DNA of 64,000 bases, from the NCBI RefSeq assembly GCF_009649785.1, contig NZ_WJOK01000003.1:248001-312000 (forward strand), written 5' to 3'. Position numbers and translations under genes: made by a program. The stretch comes from Agrobacterium tumefaciens (GTDB taxonomy: Bacteria; Pseudomonadota; Alphaproteobacteria; Rhizobiales; Rhizobiaceae). Below, piece by piece: positions 53,279 through 62,889 of this stretch. The notes under the pieces were generated by a model. The model worked only from the letters and a program-made list of their open reading frames with translations. It did no database searches and was not told the DNA's origin. Within the stretch, counting starts at the first letter, position 1. Every line of letters begins with the position of its first letter.

Positions 53279-54209
53279 GGCGCATGAAAATCCTTTTGTA
53301 ACCGAAGGCGAGCGTCACGCAGATAACGAAGAGAACGACACCCACCGCGCTGCCAAGCCCCACCTGCATGCGCATGACGCCGTAGGTATAGAGAAAGGTG
53401 ACCATGGTTTGCGTGGAGTTGGACGGACCGCCGCCGGTGAGCGGCATGATCATGTCGAACAGCTGTAGCGAGCCGATCACCGCAAAAAAGACGGACAGGC
53501 GCACCGTTGAGCCGAGCATCGGCAAGGTGACGTATCGAAACTTCTGCCAGCCGGAGGCGCCGTCGATTTCGGCAGCTTCCAGCACGTTCTTGTCGACGGA
53601 TTGAAGGCCGGCGATGAACAACATCATGTGGAAACCGAAATACTTCCAGACGATGACGCCAAGCACGGCGTAGATCGCCACATCCTTGTCGGCCAGGACG
53701 TAAGGGTTGGCGAAGCCGAAGAAATTGGAGATGGCAGCGAAAAGGCCGTAATCGCCATCATAAACGAAGCGCCAGATCAGGCCGGCCGCGACATCCGCAA
53801 GGACATAGGGCAGGAAGAAAACCAGCCGAAAGGCAACGACGCCCGGAAGGCGGTGCGCCAGCATCATGGCAAGCCAGATCGCCAGCGGGATCTGGATCAG
53901 CACGGAAATCAGGATGATGAGGCCGTTATTGAGCAGAGCCTGCGAAAAGGCGGCATTGCCGAACAGGACCTGGAAATTCTTCAAGCCCACGAAATCGGTC
54001 GGCGTGCCGTAACCGTTCCAGCGGTAAAGGCTGTACCATGCCGCCTCGCCCATGGGCAGGATGACGAACAGGGTAAAGAGCAGCAATGCGGGCGGAAGGA
54101 AGACCAGCAGGGTCAGCGCACGGTCATGCGCGACCGAGCTTTGCTTGCGCTTCGTCTTCGACGCGCCGCGCGCCGGTATGGACGCAGAAGTCATGGAAAT
54201 ATCCGTCAT
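53271..54209 (-). CDS. CUT1 sugar ABC permease (MalF-like)
   Basis: A 312-residue inner-membrane permease. An N-terminal basic tail (SKTKRKQSSVAHDR) precedes LTLLVFLPPALLLFTLFVILPMGEAAWYSLYRWNGYGTPTDFVGLKNFQVLFGN, the usual MalF-class opening. The EAA loop is VDKNVLEAAEIDGASGWQKFRYVTLPMLGSTVRLSVFFAVIGSLQLFD, then MVTFLYTYGVM. It starts 69 bases behind the binding-protein gene; starts at 54209 or 54194 are both possible. Confidence 0.88.
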   Translation of the reverse strand: MTDISMTSASIPARGASKTKRKQSSVAHDRALTLLVFLPPALLLFTLFVILPMGEAAWYSLYRWNGYGTPTDFVGLKNFQVLFGNAAFSQALLNNGLIILISVLIQIPLAIWLAMMLAHRLPGVVAFRLVFFLPYVLADVAAGLIWRFVYDGDYGLFAAISNFFGFANPYVLADKDVAIYAVLGVIVWKYFGFHMMLFIAGLQSVDKNVLEAAEIDGASGWQKFRYVTLPMLGSTVRLSVFFAVIGSLQLFDMIMPLTGGGPSNSTQTMVTFLYTYGVMRMQVGLGSAVGVVLFVICVTLAFGYKRIFMRHD

Positions 54210-54278
54210 CTCTATCCGCTTTCATTCAGGCAGATACTGCGGCGCCGCGTCCCGCGCGGCGCCGTCATGGAACCGAAA

Positions 54279-55580
54279 TCAGCGAAGCTCGAAAGCATCC
54301 TGAATTTGCTTGGCGCCCTCTTCGGCGCTCATCTGGCCGGAAACGATTTCGACGGAGACATCGTTGACCACGCGGCCAACGGCAGCGCCCAGTGTCTGGT
54401 CGAAGAAGTTCTGGTGCCAGGTAGAGCTTGCAAGCTGCTTGGCCGAATCTGCCAGCAGCGGGTTCTTGACCGCTCCATCCGCACCCGTCGCAACCGGCAG
54501 GATCATGCCCGCAGCCGCCATCTTCTCTTCACTTTCCTTGCTGGTCAGGAAGGCCGCGAAATCGATCGCTTCCTTGGAAGCGTTTTTCGTGACTGCCCAA
54601 CCATTCAGACCGCCCAGCGTGTCGGTGACTTTGCCAGCACCACCTTCGACGGCAGGAAAGGCGAAGCGACCGATATTCTCTGCCGCAAGGCCTTTGCCGT
54701 CACCGGCATTCTTGCGCTGGTTGGCTTCAGTATTGTCAAAGCCGAGGATCATCGCGGCCTTGCCATCACCGAAGACGCCGAGCGCCTGGGGCCAGGTGGA
54801 GCCGAGATAGCCGGGCTGGAAGGGTTCGAGCTTGCCGAACTCGGCCAGTTGCTCGCCCGCCTTGATGATGGAGGGATCCATGAAGCCTTCACCCTCGCCC
54901 TTGCGGGCGGCGTCGAACACGGTCTGCCCGCCATTGCGCATGACGAGATAGCTCCAGTAGAAATGGATCGGCCATTTTTCGCCGCCGCCACCGGCAATCG
55001 GAACGATGCCCGCTGCCTTGATTTTCTTGACGGTGGCGCCGAGATCGTCCCAGGTCTTGATGTCTTCCGCTTTTACGCCCGCCTTGGCAAACAGCTCCTT
55101 GTTATAAAAGAAACTGACGAGGCTGACGCGGTAAGGCACGGCCCAGACCTTGCCGTCAAACGACAGACCATCGATTGCGGCCGCGCTATAGGCTTGGCGC
55201 AGCTTGCCACCATCGGCGTCGAAAACTTCCGTCAGGTCCTTCAGCGCACCGGTTTTGGACTGCTCTTCAAGAACACCGCCACCCCAGCTATAAAAGAAAT
55301 CGGGAACGTCGTTGGACTGCAGCAGGGTAGGCAATTTTGCCTTGAACGCCTCGTTTTCCAGAAACTGCAGTTGCACGTCCACGTCAGGATGTTTGGCCTC
55401 ATATTCCTTGGCAATCTCCTCCCAGACGGCCACGGATTTCGGGTCCAGCTCCACATGCATCCATTTAACGACCGTTGCGGCCGAGGCGCTTGCGGCGCCG
55501 AGCATGAGAGCAATGCTTGTCGTTGTGGCAAAGCCTATCAGCCTGCCGCCCAGGCTTGCGCCTGCGTGCCTAATCGTCAT
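54279..55580 (-). CDS. CUT1 sugar ABC substrate-binding protein
   Basis: A 433-residue periplasmic binding protein of SBP family 1. The signal peptide is about residues 1-34 (cleavage after SASA). The mature protein begins ATVVKWMHVELDPKSVAVWEEIAKEYEAKHPDVDVQLQFLENEAFKAKLPTLLQS. Further family phrases are VPDFFYSWGGGVLEEQ, GKVWAVPYRVSLVSFFYNKELFAKAG and MAAAGMILPVATGA. GGAGGA precedes the ATG. First gene of the minus branch of the divergon, with a box TGCGGATTAA 42 bases upstream mirrored in front of the ROK regulator gene. The ligand is probably an oligosaccharide or glycoside. Confidence 0.88.
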   Translation of the reverse strand: MTIRHAGASLGGRLIGFATTTSIALMLGAASASAATVVKWMHVELDPKSVAVWEEIAKEYEAKHPDVDVQLQFLENEAFKAKLPTLLQSNDVPDFFYSWGGGVLEEQSKTGALKDLTEVFDADGGKLRQAYSAAAIDGLSFDGKVWAVPYRVSLVSFFYNKELFAKAGVKAEDIKTWDDLGATVKKIKAAGIVPIAGGGGEKWPIHFYWSYLVMRNGGQTVFDAARKGEGEGFMDPSIIKAGEQLAEFGKLEPFQPGYLGSTWPQALGVFGDGKAAMILGFDNTEANQRKNAGDGKGLAAENIGRFAFPAVEGGAGKVTDTLGGLNGWAVTKNASKEAIDFAAFLTSKESEEKMAAAGMILPVATGADGAVKNPLLADSAKQLASSTWHQNFFDQTLGAAVGRVVNDVSVEIVSGQMSAEEGAKQIQDAFELR

Positions 55581-55622
55581 GATCGTGATCCTCCCTCGGG
55601 GATTTCCTCATTTATTCCCCAA

Positions 55623-55727
55623 TGCGGATTAATTCACCTTAGCACTCGCTCATTGTCAAGGCGCCATGCTGATTTTTTGAGCGAATGGCTTGACACACCC
55701 CTCCCTGACACCGTTATTTAATCCGCA
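55623..55727. promoter_or_regulatory. Mirror-image boxes TGCGGATTAA / TTAATCCGCA
   Basis: TGCGGATTAA (55623-55632) lies 42 bases from the binding-protein ATG. Its exact reverse complement TTAATCCGCA (55718-55727) lies 49 bases from the ROK regulator ATG. Each divergent gene thus has the same box in the same orientation relative to itself. Binding by the ROK protein, with control of both branches, is the simplest inference. Confidence 0.65.
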
Positions 55728-55776
55728 ATCCGACATAAATTGGTTTTCGAACCGGCATTGATCGCAGCAGGACCCC

Positions 55777-56976
55777 ATGAAGACCGCAGACCCAGAACTG
55801 ATGCGCGCGATCAACCGGCTAAGCGTGCTGGACAGCATCCGCCGCCACGGACCGATCTCCCGGGTGGAAATCAGCGAAAGAACGCAGCTTTCCACCACCA
55901 CCGTATCGGCGATCACCGCATCGCTGCTCGATGACGGGCTTATCCTTACCCGCCATATCGGCGATATCCGCACGGAGGGCGCACGCGGCAGGCCGCGGGT
56001 GATGCTGGAGCTGAACCCGGATGCGGCGCGCGTGGTGGGCGCCAAGATTGCGGCAAGCCGCATGGTCTTCGTCGTCACCGATTTTTGCGGCAACGTGCTG
56101 TCCACCCTCGCCCTGCCGATCCGTGTAGACCGCCAACCGATCGGCGTCATTGCCGATCTGGTGGAAGACGGGGTGAGGCGTTGCGTGGTCGATGCCGGAC
56201 TGTCGCTGGAAGATGTGGACATGGTCTGCCTTGGCCTGCCAGGCGTCATCGAACATCGCACCGGCAGGATCCGCAGCAGCCCTATCCTGCGGGAAGTAAA
56301 CGTCGATTTTGCCGAGGAAATGACCTCACGGCTGAATTCCCCCACCATCATCGAAAGCGACGCCCACGCCATCACGCTTGCCCATCACTGGTTCGGCCAT
56401 GCGCGCGATCTTGAGGACATGGTGCTGATCTCGCTCGAGCAGACACTCGGGCTTGGCGTGATGCATCAAAACCAGCTGTTTCGTGGTGCAGGCGGCCTCA
56501 GCCACAATCTCGGTGACCTCGTGATCGGCCTTGCCAGTGAAGGAACCGTGCGGCTGGCGAGCCAGGCGGGCGAGAACGCCATTCTCGGTTCCCGCCCGGT
56601 GGACGGGCGTTTTGCAGAAGCTATCCGGCTTGGTCGCGGCATGCAGCATGCCCATGCGCTGATTGCGGCGGAAGACAACGATCTTATAGCGGCAGCCTTG
56701 CGCGCCGGTGCAGCCCTTGGCCTGACGCTTGCCAATATCGTCACGCTGTTTGCGCCGCCACGGGTCATCATCACCGGCTCCAGTCTCGAGCTCGGCGAGC
56801 CCTTCATTACCAGCATCCGCGACAGTTACAACGCCGCCGTGCCGCCATCGCTGGCAGGCGTCGCAGAGCTGGTTTTCGACGTTGCAAGCGACGAACTGTG
56901 GGCGCAGGGGGCGGCAGCCGTCGCACTTTACGAGCTTTACGAATCGCCATGGAACACCACAGGGCCGGCGCTCTAG
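55777..56976 (+). CDS. ROK family transcriptional regulator
   Basis: A 399-residue NagC/XylR-type regulator. The winged helix is MRAINRLSVLDSIRRHGPISRVEISERTQLSTTTVSAITASLLDDGLI (about residues 9-56). The glucokinase-like sugar-binding domain has VVGAKIAASRMVFVVTDFCG, VDMVCLGLPGVIEHRTGRI and ESDAHAITLAHHWFG. The usual zinc motif CxCGxxGC after the GGLSHNLGD histidine is missing, and SEGTVRLASQAGENAIL stands in its place. AGGA precedes the ATG. It begins the plus branch with an oxidoreductase and a ThuA protein and probably represses both branches until the sugar is present. Confidence 0.88.
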   Translation: MKTADPELMRAINRLSVLDSIRRHGPISRVEISERTQLSTTTVSAITASLLDDGLILTRHIGDIRTEGARGRPRVMLELNPDAARVVGAKIAASRMVFVVTDFCGNVLSTLALPIRVDRQPIGVIADLVEDGVRRCVVDAGLSLEDVDMVCLGLPGVIEHRTGRIRSSPILREVNVDFAEEMTSRLNSPTIIESDAHAITLAHHWFGHARDLEDMVLISLEQTLGLGVMHQNQLFRGAGGLSHNLGDLVIGLASEGTVRLASQAGENAILGSRPVDGRFAEAIRLGRGMQHAHALIAAEDNDLIAAALRAGAALGLTLANIVTLFAPPRVIITGSSLELGEPFITSIRDSYNAAVPPSLAGVAELVFDVASDELWAQGAAAVALYELYESPWNTTGPAL

Positions 56977-57029
56977 CCGGCAAGGTTGAGAGTGGGCTTA
57001 GGCATTTCTGATTTACGGGAGGAAATCAC

Positions 57030-58130
57030 ATGAACAAGGTCGGCATCGGCATCATCGGCTGCGGCAACATCTCCAGCGCCTATCTCAAGGCGATGGCGTC
57101 GTTTCCCATTCTCGACATTCGCGGACTGGCGGATATGAACGAGGAGGCAGCGAAAGCGCGGGCAGACGAGTTCGGCCTTCAGGCAAGAAGTATCGACGAA
57201 CTTCTGTCTGACCCCTCCGTGGAAATCATCGTCAACCTGACGATTCCCAAGGCGCATGTGGAGGTGGGCCTGCGCGCACTTGAGGCGGGAAAACATGCCT
57301 ATTCGGAAAAGCCGCTCGGCATCAATTTCGCGGAGGGTAAACGGCTTGCGGACGCGGCAAAGGCAAAGGGCCTGCGCATCGGTTCGGCACCGGACACTTT
57401 CCTCGGCGGCGGGCACCAGACCGCGCGCCGCCTGATAGACGAAGGCGTGCTCGGCCAGCCGGTTGGCGGAACGGCTACCTTCATGTGCCCCGGCCATGAG
57501 CGCTGGCATCCCAACCCCGCCTTTTATTACGAAGTCGGCGGCGGGCCGATGCTGGATATGGGACCCTATTACATCACCGATCTCGTCAACCTGTTCGGCC
57601 CGGTCGCCAAGGTGGCAGGTTTCGCCATCGCGCCGCGCAACGAACGCCTCATCACCAGCGAACCTAAGAATGGCGAGAAAATCCCAGTCCATGTCGCCAC
57701 CCATGTTTCCGGCGTGCTGGCATTCAAGAACGGCGCGGTGGTGCAGGTGGGCATGAGCTTTGATGTGGCGGGCCACAAACATGTACCGCTGGAAATCTAC
57801 GGAACGGAAGGCACATTGATCGTGCCCGACCCCAATCATTTCGGCGGTGAGGTGCAATTGCTGAAAAAGGGCGGCCAGTTCGAGCCGCAGGCACTGTCTT
57901 CGCCCTATGCTGACGGCAACTACCGCTCCATCGGCGTGGCCGACATGGCCCATGCGATCCGCGAAAACCGCCCGCACCGCGCCAATGGCGATCTTGCCTT
58001 GCACGTGCTGGAGGTCATGGAAGCCTTCCAGACGGCATCGGACAGCGGCACCACCGTTTCCATCACCACCGAGGTGGAGCGCCCTGCTCCCCTTGAAACT
58101 TCGCTGGTCGACGGCCAGCTCGGCAAATAA
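57030..58130 (+). CDS. Gfo/Idh/MocA family oxidoreductase 2 (ThuB-like)
   Basis: A 366-residue NAD(P)-dependent sugar dehydrogenase. Rossmann start VGIGIIGCGNISSAYLKAMASFP (residues 4-26), EKP motif at 93-95 (YSEKPLGINF), then GTATFMCPGHERWHPNPAFYYEVGGGPMLDMGPYYITDLVNLFGPV with the catalytic Asp/Tyr-His region typical of the family. GGAGG precedes the ATG. Its ThuA neighbour 17 bases downstream recalls the thuAB genes of Sinorhizobium and Agrobacterium, in which the pair converts imported trehalose or maltitol to 3-keto derivatives. A similar 3-keto-glycoside role is inferred; the substrate is not identified. Confidence 0.86.
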   Translation: MNKVGIGIIGCGNISSAYLKAMASFPILDIRGLADMNEEAAKARADEFGLQARSIDELLSDPSVEIIVNLTIPKAHVEVGLRALEAGKHAYSEKPLGINFAEGKRLADAAKAKGLRIGSAPDTFLGGGHQTARRLIDEGVLGQPVGGTATFMCPGHERWHPNPAFYYEVGGGPMLDMGPYYITDLVNLFGPVAKVAGFAIAPRNERLITSEPKNGEKIPVHVATHVSGVLAFKNGAVVQVGMSFDVAGHKHVPLEIYGTEGTLIVPDPNHFGGEVQLLKKGGQFEPQALSSPYADGNYRSIGVADMAHAIRENRPHRANGDLALHVLEVMEAFQTASDSGTTVSITTEVERPAPLETSLVDGQLGK

Positions 58131-58147
58131 TCCCGAGGAGGAAATAA

Positions 58148-58789
<642 letters not shown>

Positions 58790-58803
58790 AGCGTGCATTG
58801 AGA

Positions 58804-58827
58804 GGCGGCCAAACAAGGCCGCCTTTT
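58804..58827 (+). terminator. Intrinsic terminator after ThuA gene
   Basis: GGCGGCC (58804-58810), loop AAACAA, GGCCGCC (58817-58823), then TTTT. A 7-bp GC stem with a short T-run in a convergent gap; it can serve the plus-strand operon and perhaps the amidase gene on the other strand. Confidence 0.75.
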
Positions 58828-58835
58828 CCCTATCA

Positions 58836-60194
58836 TCAACCCCGGATAATTTCTTCCGCAGCCATCGCCACACCCAGAACGTGGTCATCCGTGCCGTGCA
58901 GGCCTGATAGCAGCAGGCCAACGGGCATGCCCGCCTCGCCCGTGCCGCAGGGAATGGAAACGCCGCAGAGATCGAAGAAGTTGCCAATCTGGGTGTTGCG
59001 CAGGGTCTTGGCATTCATTGCAAAGAAGGTCTCATCATTCTCCACAAGCGGTGCGACCTTGGCCGCGACATGAGGCAATGTCGGCGATATCAGCAGCTCA
59101 TTCTTGCCAATCATGCCCGAAAGAGCCGCCGTCATGCGTTCGCGCGCCTCGATGATGGCGATGTAATCCGGCATGGAGATATTCGCGCCCAGTCTTGCTC
59201 GCGCAACCACGCGCGGGTCCATCCGAGCCGCATCAGCACCTTCCAGCCGCGCCTTGTGCAGAGCGAAGGCTTCCGCCGTTACCAGCGCACCCTTTTCCTT
59301 GATAAGATCGAATAATTGCGAAAAGACCGGGAATGCCTGCCGCCGTACAGAAGCGCCGGCGCGGGAAAGCCGTTCTACTGCCTGCTCAAAAGCGACCGCG
59401 ACGCCCTCCTCGATGCCATCGAAAAACACTGTTTCCGGCACGACGAGCGACAAGCCGGACAGAGGCGTACGCGCCGCGTCAAAAGCCGCCTTGCCACGCA
59501 TGGCGGCATCTACCCACACGGCGTCCTGCACAGTGCGAGTGAGTGGGCCGAGCGAATCGAGACTTTTAGCCAGCGGATAGACGCCGCGCATCGAGTAACG
59601 GCCGCGGCTCGCCTTGTACCCCACCACACCGTTGAAGGCGGCGGGAATGCGCACCGATCCGCCGGTATCCGTACCGATCGCCACCGGCACCAGGCCGGCC
59701 GCAACCGCGACACCCGCGCCGGAAGAAGAGCCGCCCGGCAGCCGGTGGCCATCCGTGGAAGCGGGATTGCGCGGCGTTCCGTAATGCGGGTTGATGCCAA
59801 GGCCGGAAAACGCGAACTCGCTCATATTGGTACGGCCGATGCAGACCATCCCGGCGTCCTTCAGCGCGCTCACCACATCCGCGTCACGGGACGCAGGCGC
59901 ATCATTCGAAAGCACCGTCGATCCAGCCGTGGTCACAGTGCCTTCGAGATCGAAAAGGTCCTTCCAGGCCACTGGAATGCCGTCGAGCACGCCGCAGGAT
60001 CGACCCTCGCGAATGCGTTTCAAGGCGCCTTCCGCCTCCGCCATGGCCCGCTCCGCCGTCAAGCCGACAAAGATCGCCCGGTCTTCCGATTTCCCGATTG
60101 CATCAAGGGTCTCTTCCGCCAAGGCGCGCGGATCAAGATGGCCGCTCTGGATGAGAATGGAAAGCTGCGCGATGTTTTTGCCCTTGTGAGCCAT
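58836..60194 (-). CDS. Amidase signature family hydrolase
   Basis: A 452-residue Ser-cisSer-Lys amidase. Lys78 (GIPVAWKDLFDLEGTVTTAGS), the Ser-rich loop GGSSSGAGVAVAAG at 154-167 and nucleophile Ser180 in GTDTGGSVRIPAAFNGVVGYK are all present. Family members hydrolyse amides, including AtzF-type allophanate, indole acetamide and Asn/Gln-tRNA transamidation. The absence of GatB/GatC neighbours and of an allophanate C-terminal domain argues for a free-standing catabolic amidase. AGGGAA precedes the ATG. It is monocistronic. Substrate not predictable. Confidence 0.87.
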   Translation of the reverse strand: MAHKGKNIAQLSILIQSGHLDPRALAEETLDAIGKSEDRAIFVGLTAERAMAEAEGALKRIREGRSCGVLDGIPVAWKDLFDLEGTVTTAGSTVLSNDAPASRDADVVSALKDAGMVCIGRTNMSEFAFSGLGINPHYGTPRNPASTDGHRLPGGSSSGAGVAVAAGLVPVAIGTDTGGSVRIPAAFNGVVGYKASRGRYSMRGVYPLAKSLDSLGPLTRTVQDAVWVDAAMRGKAAFDAARTPLSGLSLVVPETVFFDGIEEGVAVAFEQAVERLSRAGASVRRQAFPVFSQLFDLIKEKGALVTAEAFALHKARLEGADAARMDPRVVARARLGANISMPDYIAIIEARERMTAALSGMIGKNELLISPTLPHVAAKVAPLVENDETFFAMNAKTLRNTQIGNFFDLCGVSIPCGTGEAGMPVGLLLSGLHGTDDHVLGVAMAAEEIIRG

Positions 60195-60540
60195 GATATG
60201 TTCCCTGAAACCGGCATGTTACGCACAACATGCCGTTTATCGGCAGCTTGGCAAGGTCAATCGCGGTACCCTTGCAACCATAAAGCCCGGTTGATGAGCG
60301 CGAAAAGGGGCCCCAATGCATCGGCGTATTTGGCGTCGATGTCCCATCACAAGCCATCGAATATTTCAACCTGAGGTACATATTTTCGGCGCCTTATATA
60401 AGCGGCGACTATAAAAAGACGGATTAATTCTTAATCGCATCTAAACTTTGTTGAATTATTTAGCAGACACCATTGAAATACATGCCCTATAAAAATTCCA
60501 TAAAACAATCATAACGCGACATCGCGGGGGAATATCGCGA
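60195..60540. other. AT-rich intergenic region before GGDEF-EAL gene
   Basis: 346 bases between divergent genes. The stretch 60380-60520 is markedly AT-rich for this genome and likely contains the promoter of the c-di-GMP gene. I see no open frame with a ribosome site, no long inverted repeat, and no named regulator site. Confidence 0.4.
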
Positions 60541-62859
60541 ATGGAAGAGACTGCCTATCGGGGGATAGATAGACAGACTGAAACCGGTGACACGCTTCGC
60601 TCAACGACGCAGCCGGTGCCGGGCCGCTTTTCGCGGCGGCGTTCGCTCGCCAGCAAGATAACCCTGATATTTCTCGGCGGCGTGATCTTTTCCTACAGCA
60701 TCGGGGCGCTCGTCGGCTGGTACATGTTCGTTGCCGCCGCCAGCGAGCAATGGCTCAACCAGGCCCGCGTCAATTCACAGATTGCCAGCGCCACCCTGCG
60801 CAGCATCTATACCTATGTCAGCGTCACCGCCGACACGGACGGACAGGTGAACGGCATCTTGACCGACAAGCCGATTGGCGACGACGCTTCCATCCTCGTT
60901 ACCGGCTTCAACCCCAGCGACGTTCTCGCCCTCATCGGTGCGCAGACCAAGAATGCCGTCTGGCTTTTCCGCTACGATGAGGCCGATTCCGGATTCCGTC
61001 AAATCGCGGCGGCCTTCGACAACGCCGCCGACGACGCCGAAAAACCGATTGCCACCGATCCCATCTTCTCCAGAGATGCGGTCGCCGCGCGTTTTGCCAC
61101 CGGCTTTGCGACGATTGGCGATTCCAGCCATTATATCGGCCTGTTGCCGATCATCAGCACGGAAACGAAAAAGCCGATTGGCGCGGTCGCCGTCAGCATC
61201 GGCGGTTCGGACGCGCTTTATGGCGCGCAGCGCAAGCTCATCTACAATTCGCTCGTCGCCCTGATCGTTGTTCTGACCGTCACCGGCGTTCTCGTGACGC
61301 TGATTGCCAGGCATTTTCTGAAACCCGTTCCGGCGCTGGTGCAGGCGACACTCAGGATCGCCCGTGAGGAAACCGATGTCGTCACGCCGTTTCAGGATCG
61401 ACGGGACGAGATCGGCGACATGGCCACCGCCATCGAAACCCTGCGGGAGGCCGTTCTGGAACGTGGACGGCTCAGGCAGATCCGCGACATGGCGCAGCAA
61501 CTGGAACATATGGCCCATCACGATGCGCTGACGGGGCTTCCCAACCGCGTGCTCTTGATGAAGACGCTGGAGAACCGTCTCGAACATCTTTCCACGTCAG
61601 GCCAGCCGTTCAACGTCATGCTGCTCGATCTCGACCGCTTCAAGGCCGTCAACGATACGTTGGGACACGCGGCAGGCGACGCACTGCTGGTGGCCGTGGC
61701 CTCGCGGATTTCCTCCGTGCTCGGTGAAAACGACATGGTGAGCAGGCTCGGCGGCGACGAATTTGCGATCATACAAGCGGTGAGCGATAATTGTCGCGAG
61801 GATGCGGGCGCGCTGGCAAAGCGCGTGGTCCATGCGGTCTCGCGCAGCTTCAGCCTCGAAGGTAGCCATATAAGCGTCGATACCAGCATCGGCATCGCCT
61901 GCGCGCCCGATCACGGCAACTCCGCCACCCAGCTTCTGCAACATGCGGACCTTGGTCTCTACCGGGCGAAATCCATGGGATGCGGCTTTTTTGTCTTTTA
62001 CGAGCCTGGCATGGACATGGCGGCGCAGCACAAGCACGCGCTCGAAATAGACATGAAATCCGCGCTCGAAAACCACGAATTCGAGCTGTATTACCAGCCC
62101 GTGGTCAATCTGGAGAGCGGCCGCATTGTCGCCTACGAGGCCCTTGCCAGATGGCGGCACAGCAAGCTTGGCATCATCACGCCGGATCGCTTCATAACGC
62201 TTGCCGAAGAAAACAATTTCATCAAACCTCTGGGCGAATGGGTTTTGGCGCAGGCCTGCATGGACGCCATGACCTGGCCCAGGGATATCCGACTTGCCGT
62301 CAATCTTTCCGCCGTGCAGCTTTGCAATGACGATATTGTCCCGATCGTTGACGGCGCGCTGAAAGCCTCCGGCTTCCCGGCCGAGCGGCTCGAGCTTGAA
62401 GTGACGGAAACGGCAATGCTGGAGCGCGACAACAGCGCCAGGGCTTTAAAGCTGCTGAAGGAAATGGGCGTCCGCCTCGTGCTTGATGATTTCGGCACCG
62501 GTTATGCCGGGTTGAGCACGCTGACGCATGTTGCCTTCGACAAGATCAAGATCGACCGCGAATTCGTTTCCGGCCTGCCGGAAAATCCAATGTGCTCGGC
62601 CATCGTCAACACCATCATCGACATGGCAGAACAGATCGGCCTGAAAGTCACCGCCGAGGGCGTGGAAGACAAGAAACAGGTCGAGGCCCTCAAGCTTTCC
62701 GGATGCGACGAGGCACAGGGCTATTATTTTGCCGAGCCGGCGCCGCTTGCCCGGATACTCAAGAACCGTGCCGTCATCGCCCAAACCGGAAACGACGAAT
62801 ATAGCGACGTCGGGCGACCGATGCAGGAAACCTATTACCCGCCACAAAAAGCGATTTGA
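60541..62859 (+). CDS. HAMP-GGDEF-EAL c-di-GMP enzyme
   Basis: A 772-residue inner-membrane signalling protein. Residues 40-65 form a first helix (ITLIFLGGVIFSYSIGALVGWYMFV), about 70-235 an extracytoplasmic sensor domain, and 237-260 a second helix (LVALIVVLTVTGVLVTLIA). Then come a HAMP domain, a GGDEF domain with RLGGDEF (GGDEF 404-408), and an EAL domain with YEALARW (EAL 533-535), LDDFGTGYAGLSTL and AEGVEDKKQ. Both active sites look complete. GGGGGAA precedes the ATG. Two periplasmic binding-protein genes follow at 30 and 67 bases, suggesting a ligand-responsive unit. Confidence 0.88.
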   Translation: MEETAYRGIDRQTETGDTLRSTTQPVPGRFSRRRSLASKITLIFLGGVIFSYSIGALVGWYMFVAAASEQWLNQARVNSQIASATLRSIYTYVSVTADTDGQVNGILTDKPIGDDASILVTGFNPSDVLALIGAQTKNAVWLFRYDEADSGFRQIAAAFDNAADDAEKPIATDPIFSRDAVAARFATGFATIGDSSHYIGLLPIISTETKKPIGAVAVSIGGSDALYGAQRKLIYNSLVALIVVLTVTGVLVTLIARHFLKPVPALVQATLRIAREETDVVTPFQDRRDEIGDMATAIETLREAVLERGRLRQIRDMAQQLEHMAHHDALTGLPNRVLLMKTLENRLEHLSTSGQPFNVMLLDLDRFKAVNDTLGHAAGDALLVAVASRISSVLGENDMVSRLGGDEFAIIQAVSDNCREDAGALAKRVVHAVSRSFSLEGSHISVDTSIGIACAPDHGNSATQLLQHADLGLYRAKSMGCGFFVFYEPGMDMAAQHKHALEIDMKSALENHEFELYYQPVVNLESGRIVAYEALARWRHSKLGIITPDRFITLAEENNFIKPLGEWVLAQACMDAMTWPRDIRLAVNLSAVQLCNDDIVPIVDGALKASGFPAERLELEVTETAMLERDNSARALKLLKEMGVRLVLDDFGTGYAGLSTLTHVAFDKIKIDREFVSGLPENPMCSAIVNTIIDMAEQIGLKVTAEGVEDKKQVEALKLSGCDEAQGYYFAEPAPLARILKNRAVIAQTGNDEYSDVGRPMQETYYPPQKAI

Positions 62860-62889
62860 GAACGCGGCTGACAGCCAAAAGGACATAAA

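Noticed and set aside
53601-55721. Long open frame (706 codons) antisense to the sugar permease and binding-protein genes
   Set aside because: It spans two real genes and their gap on the other strand, and composition is typical of antisense frames in GC-rich DNA.
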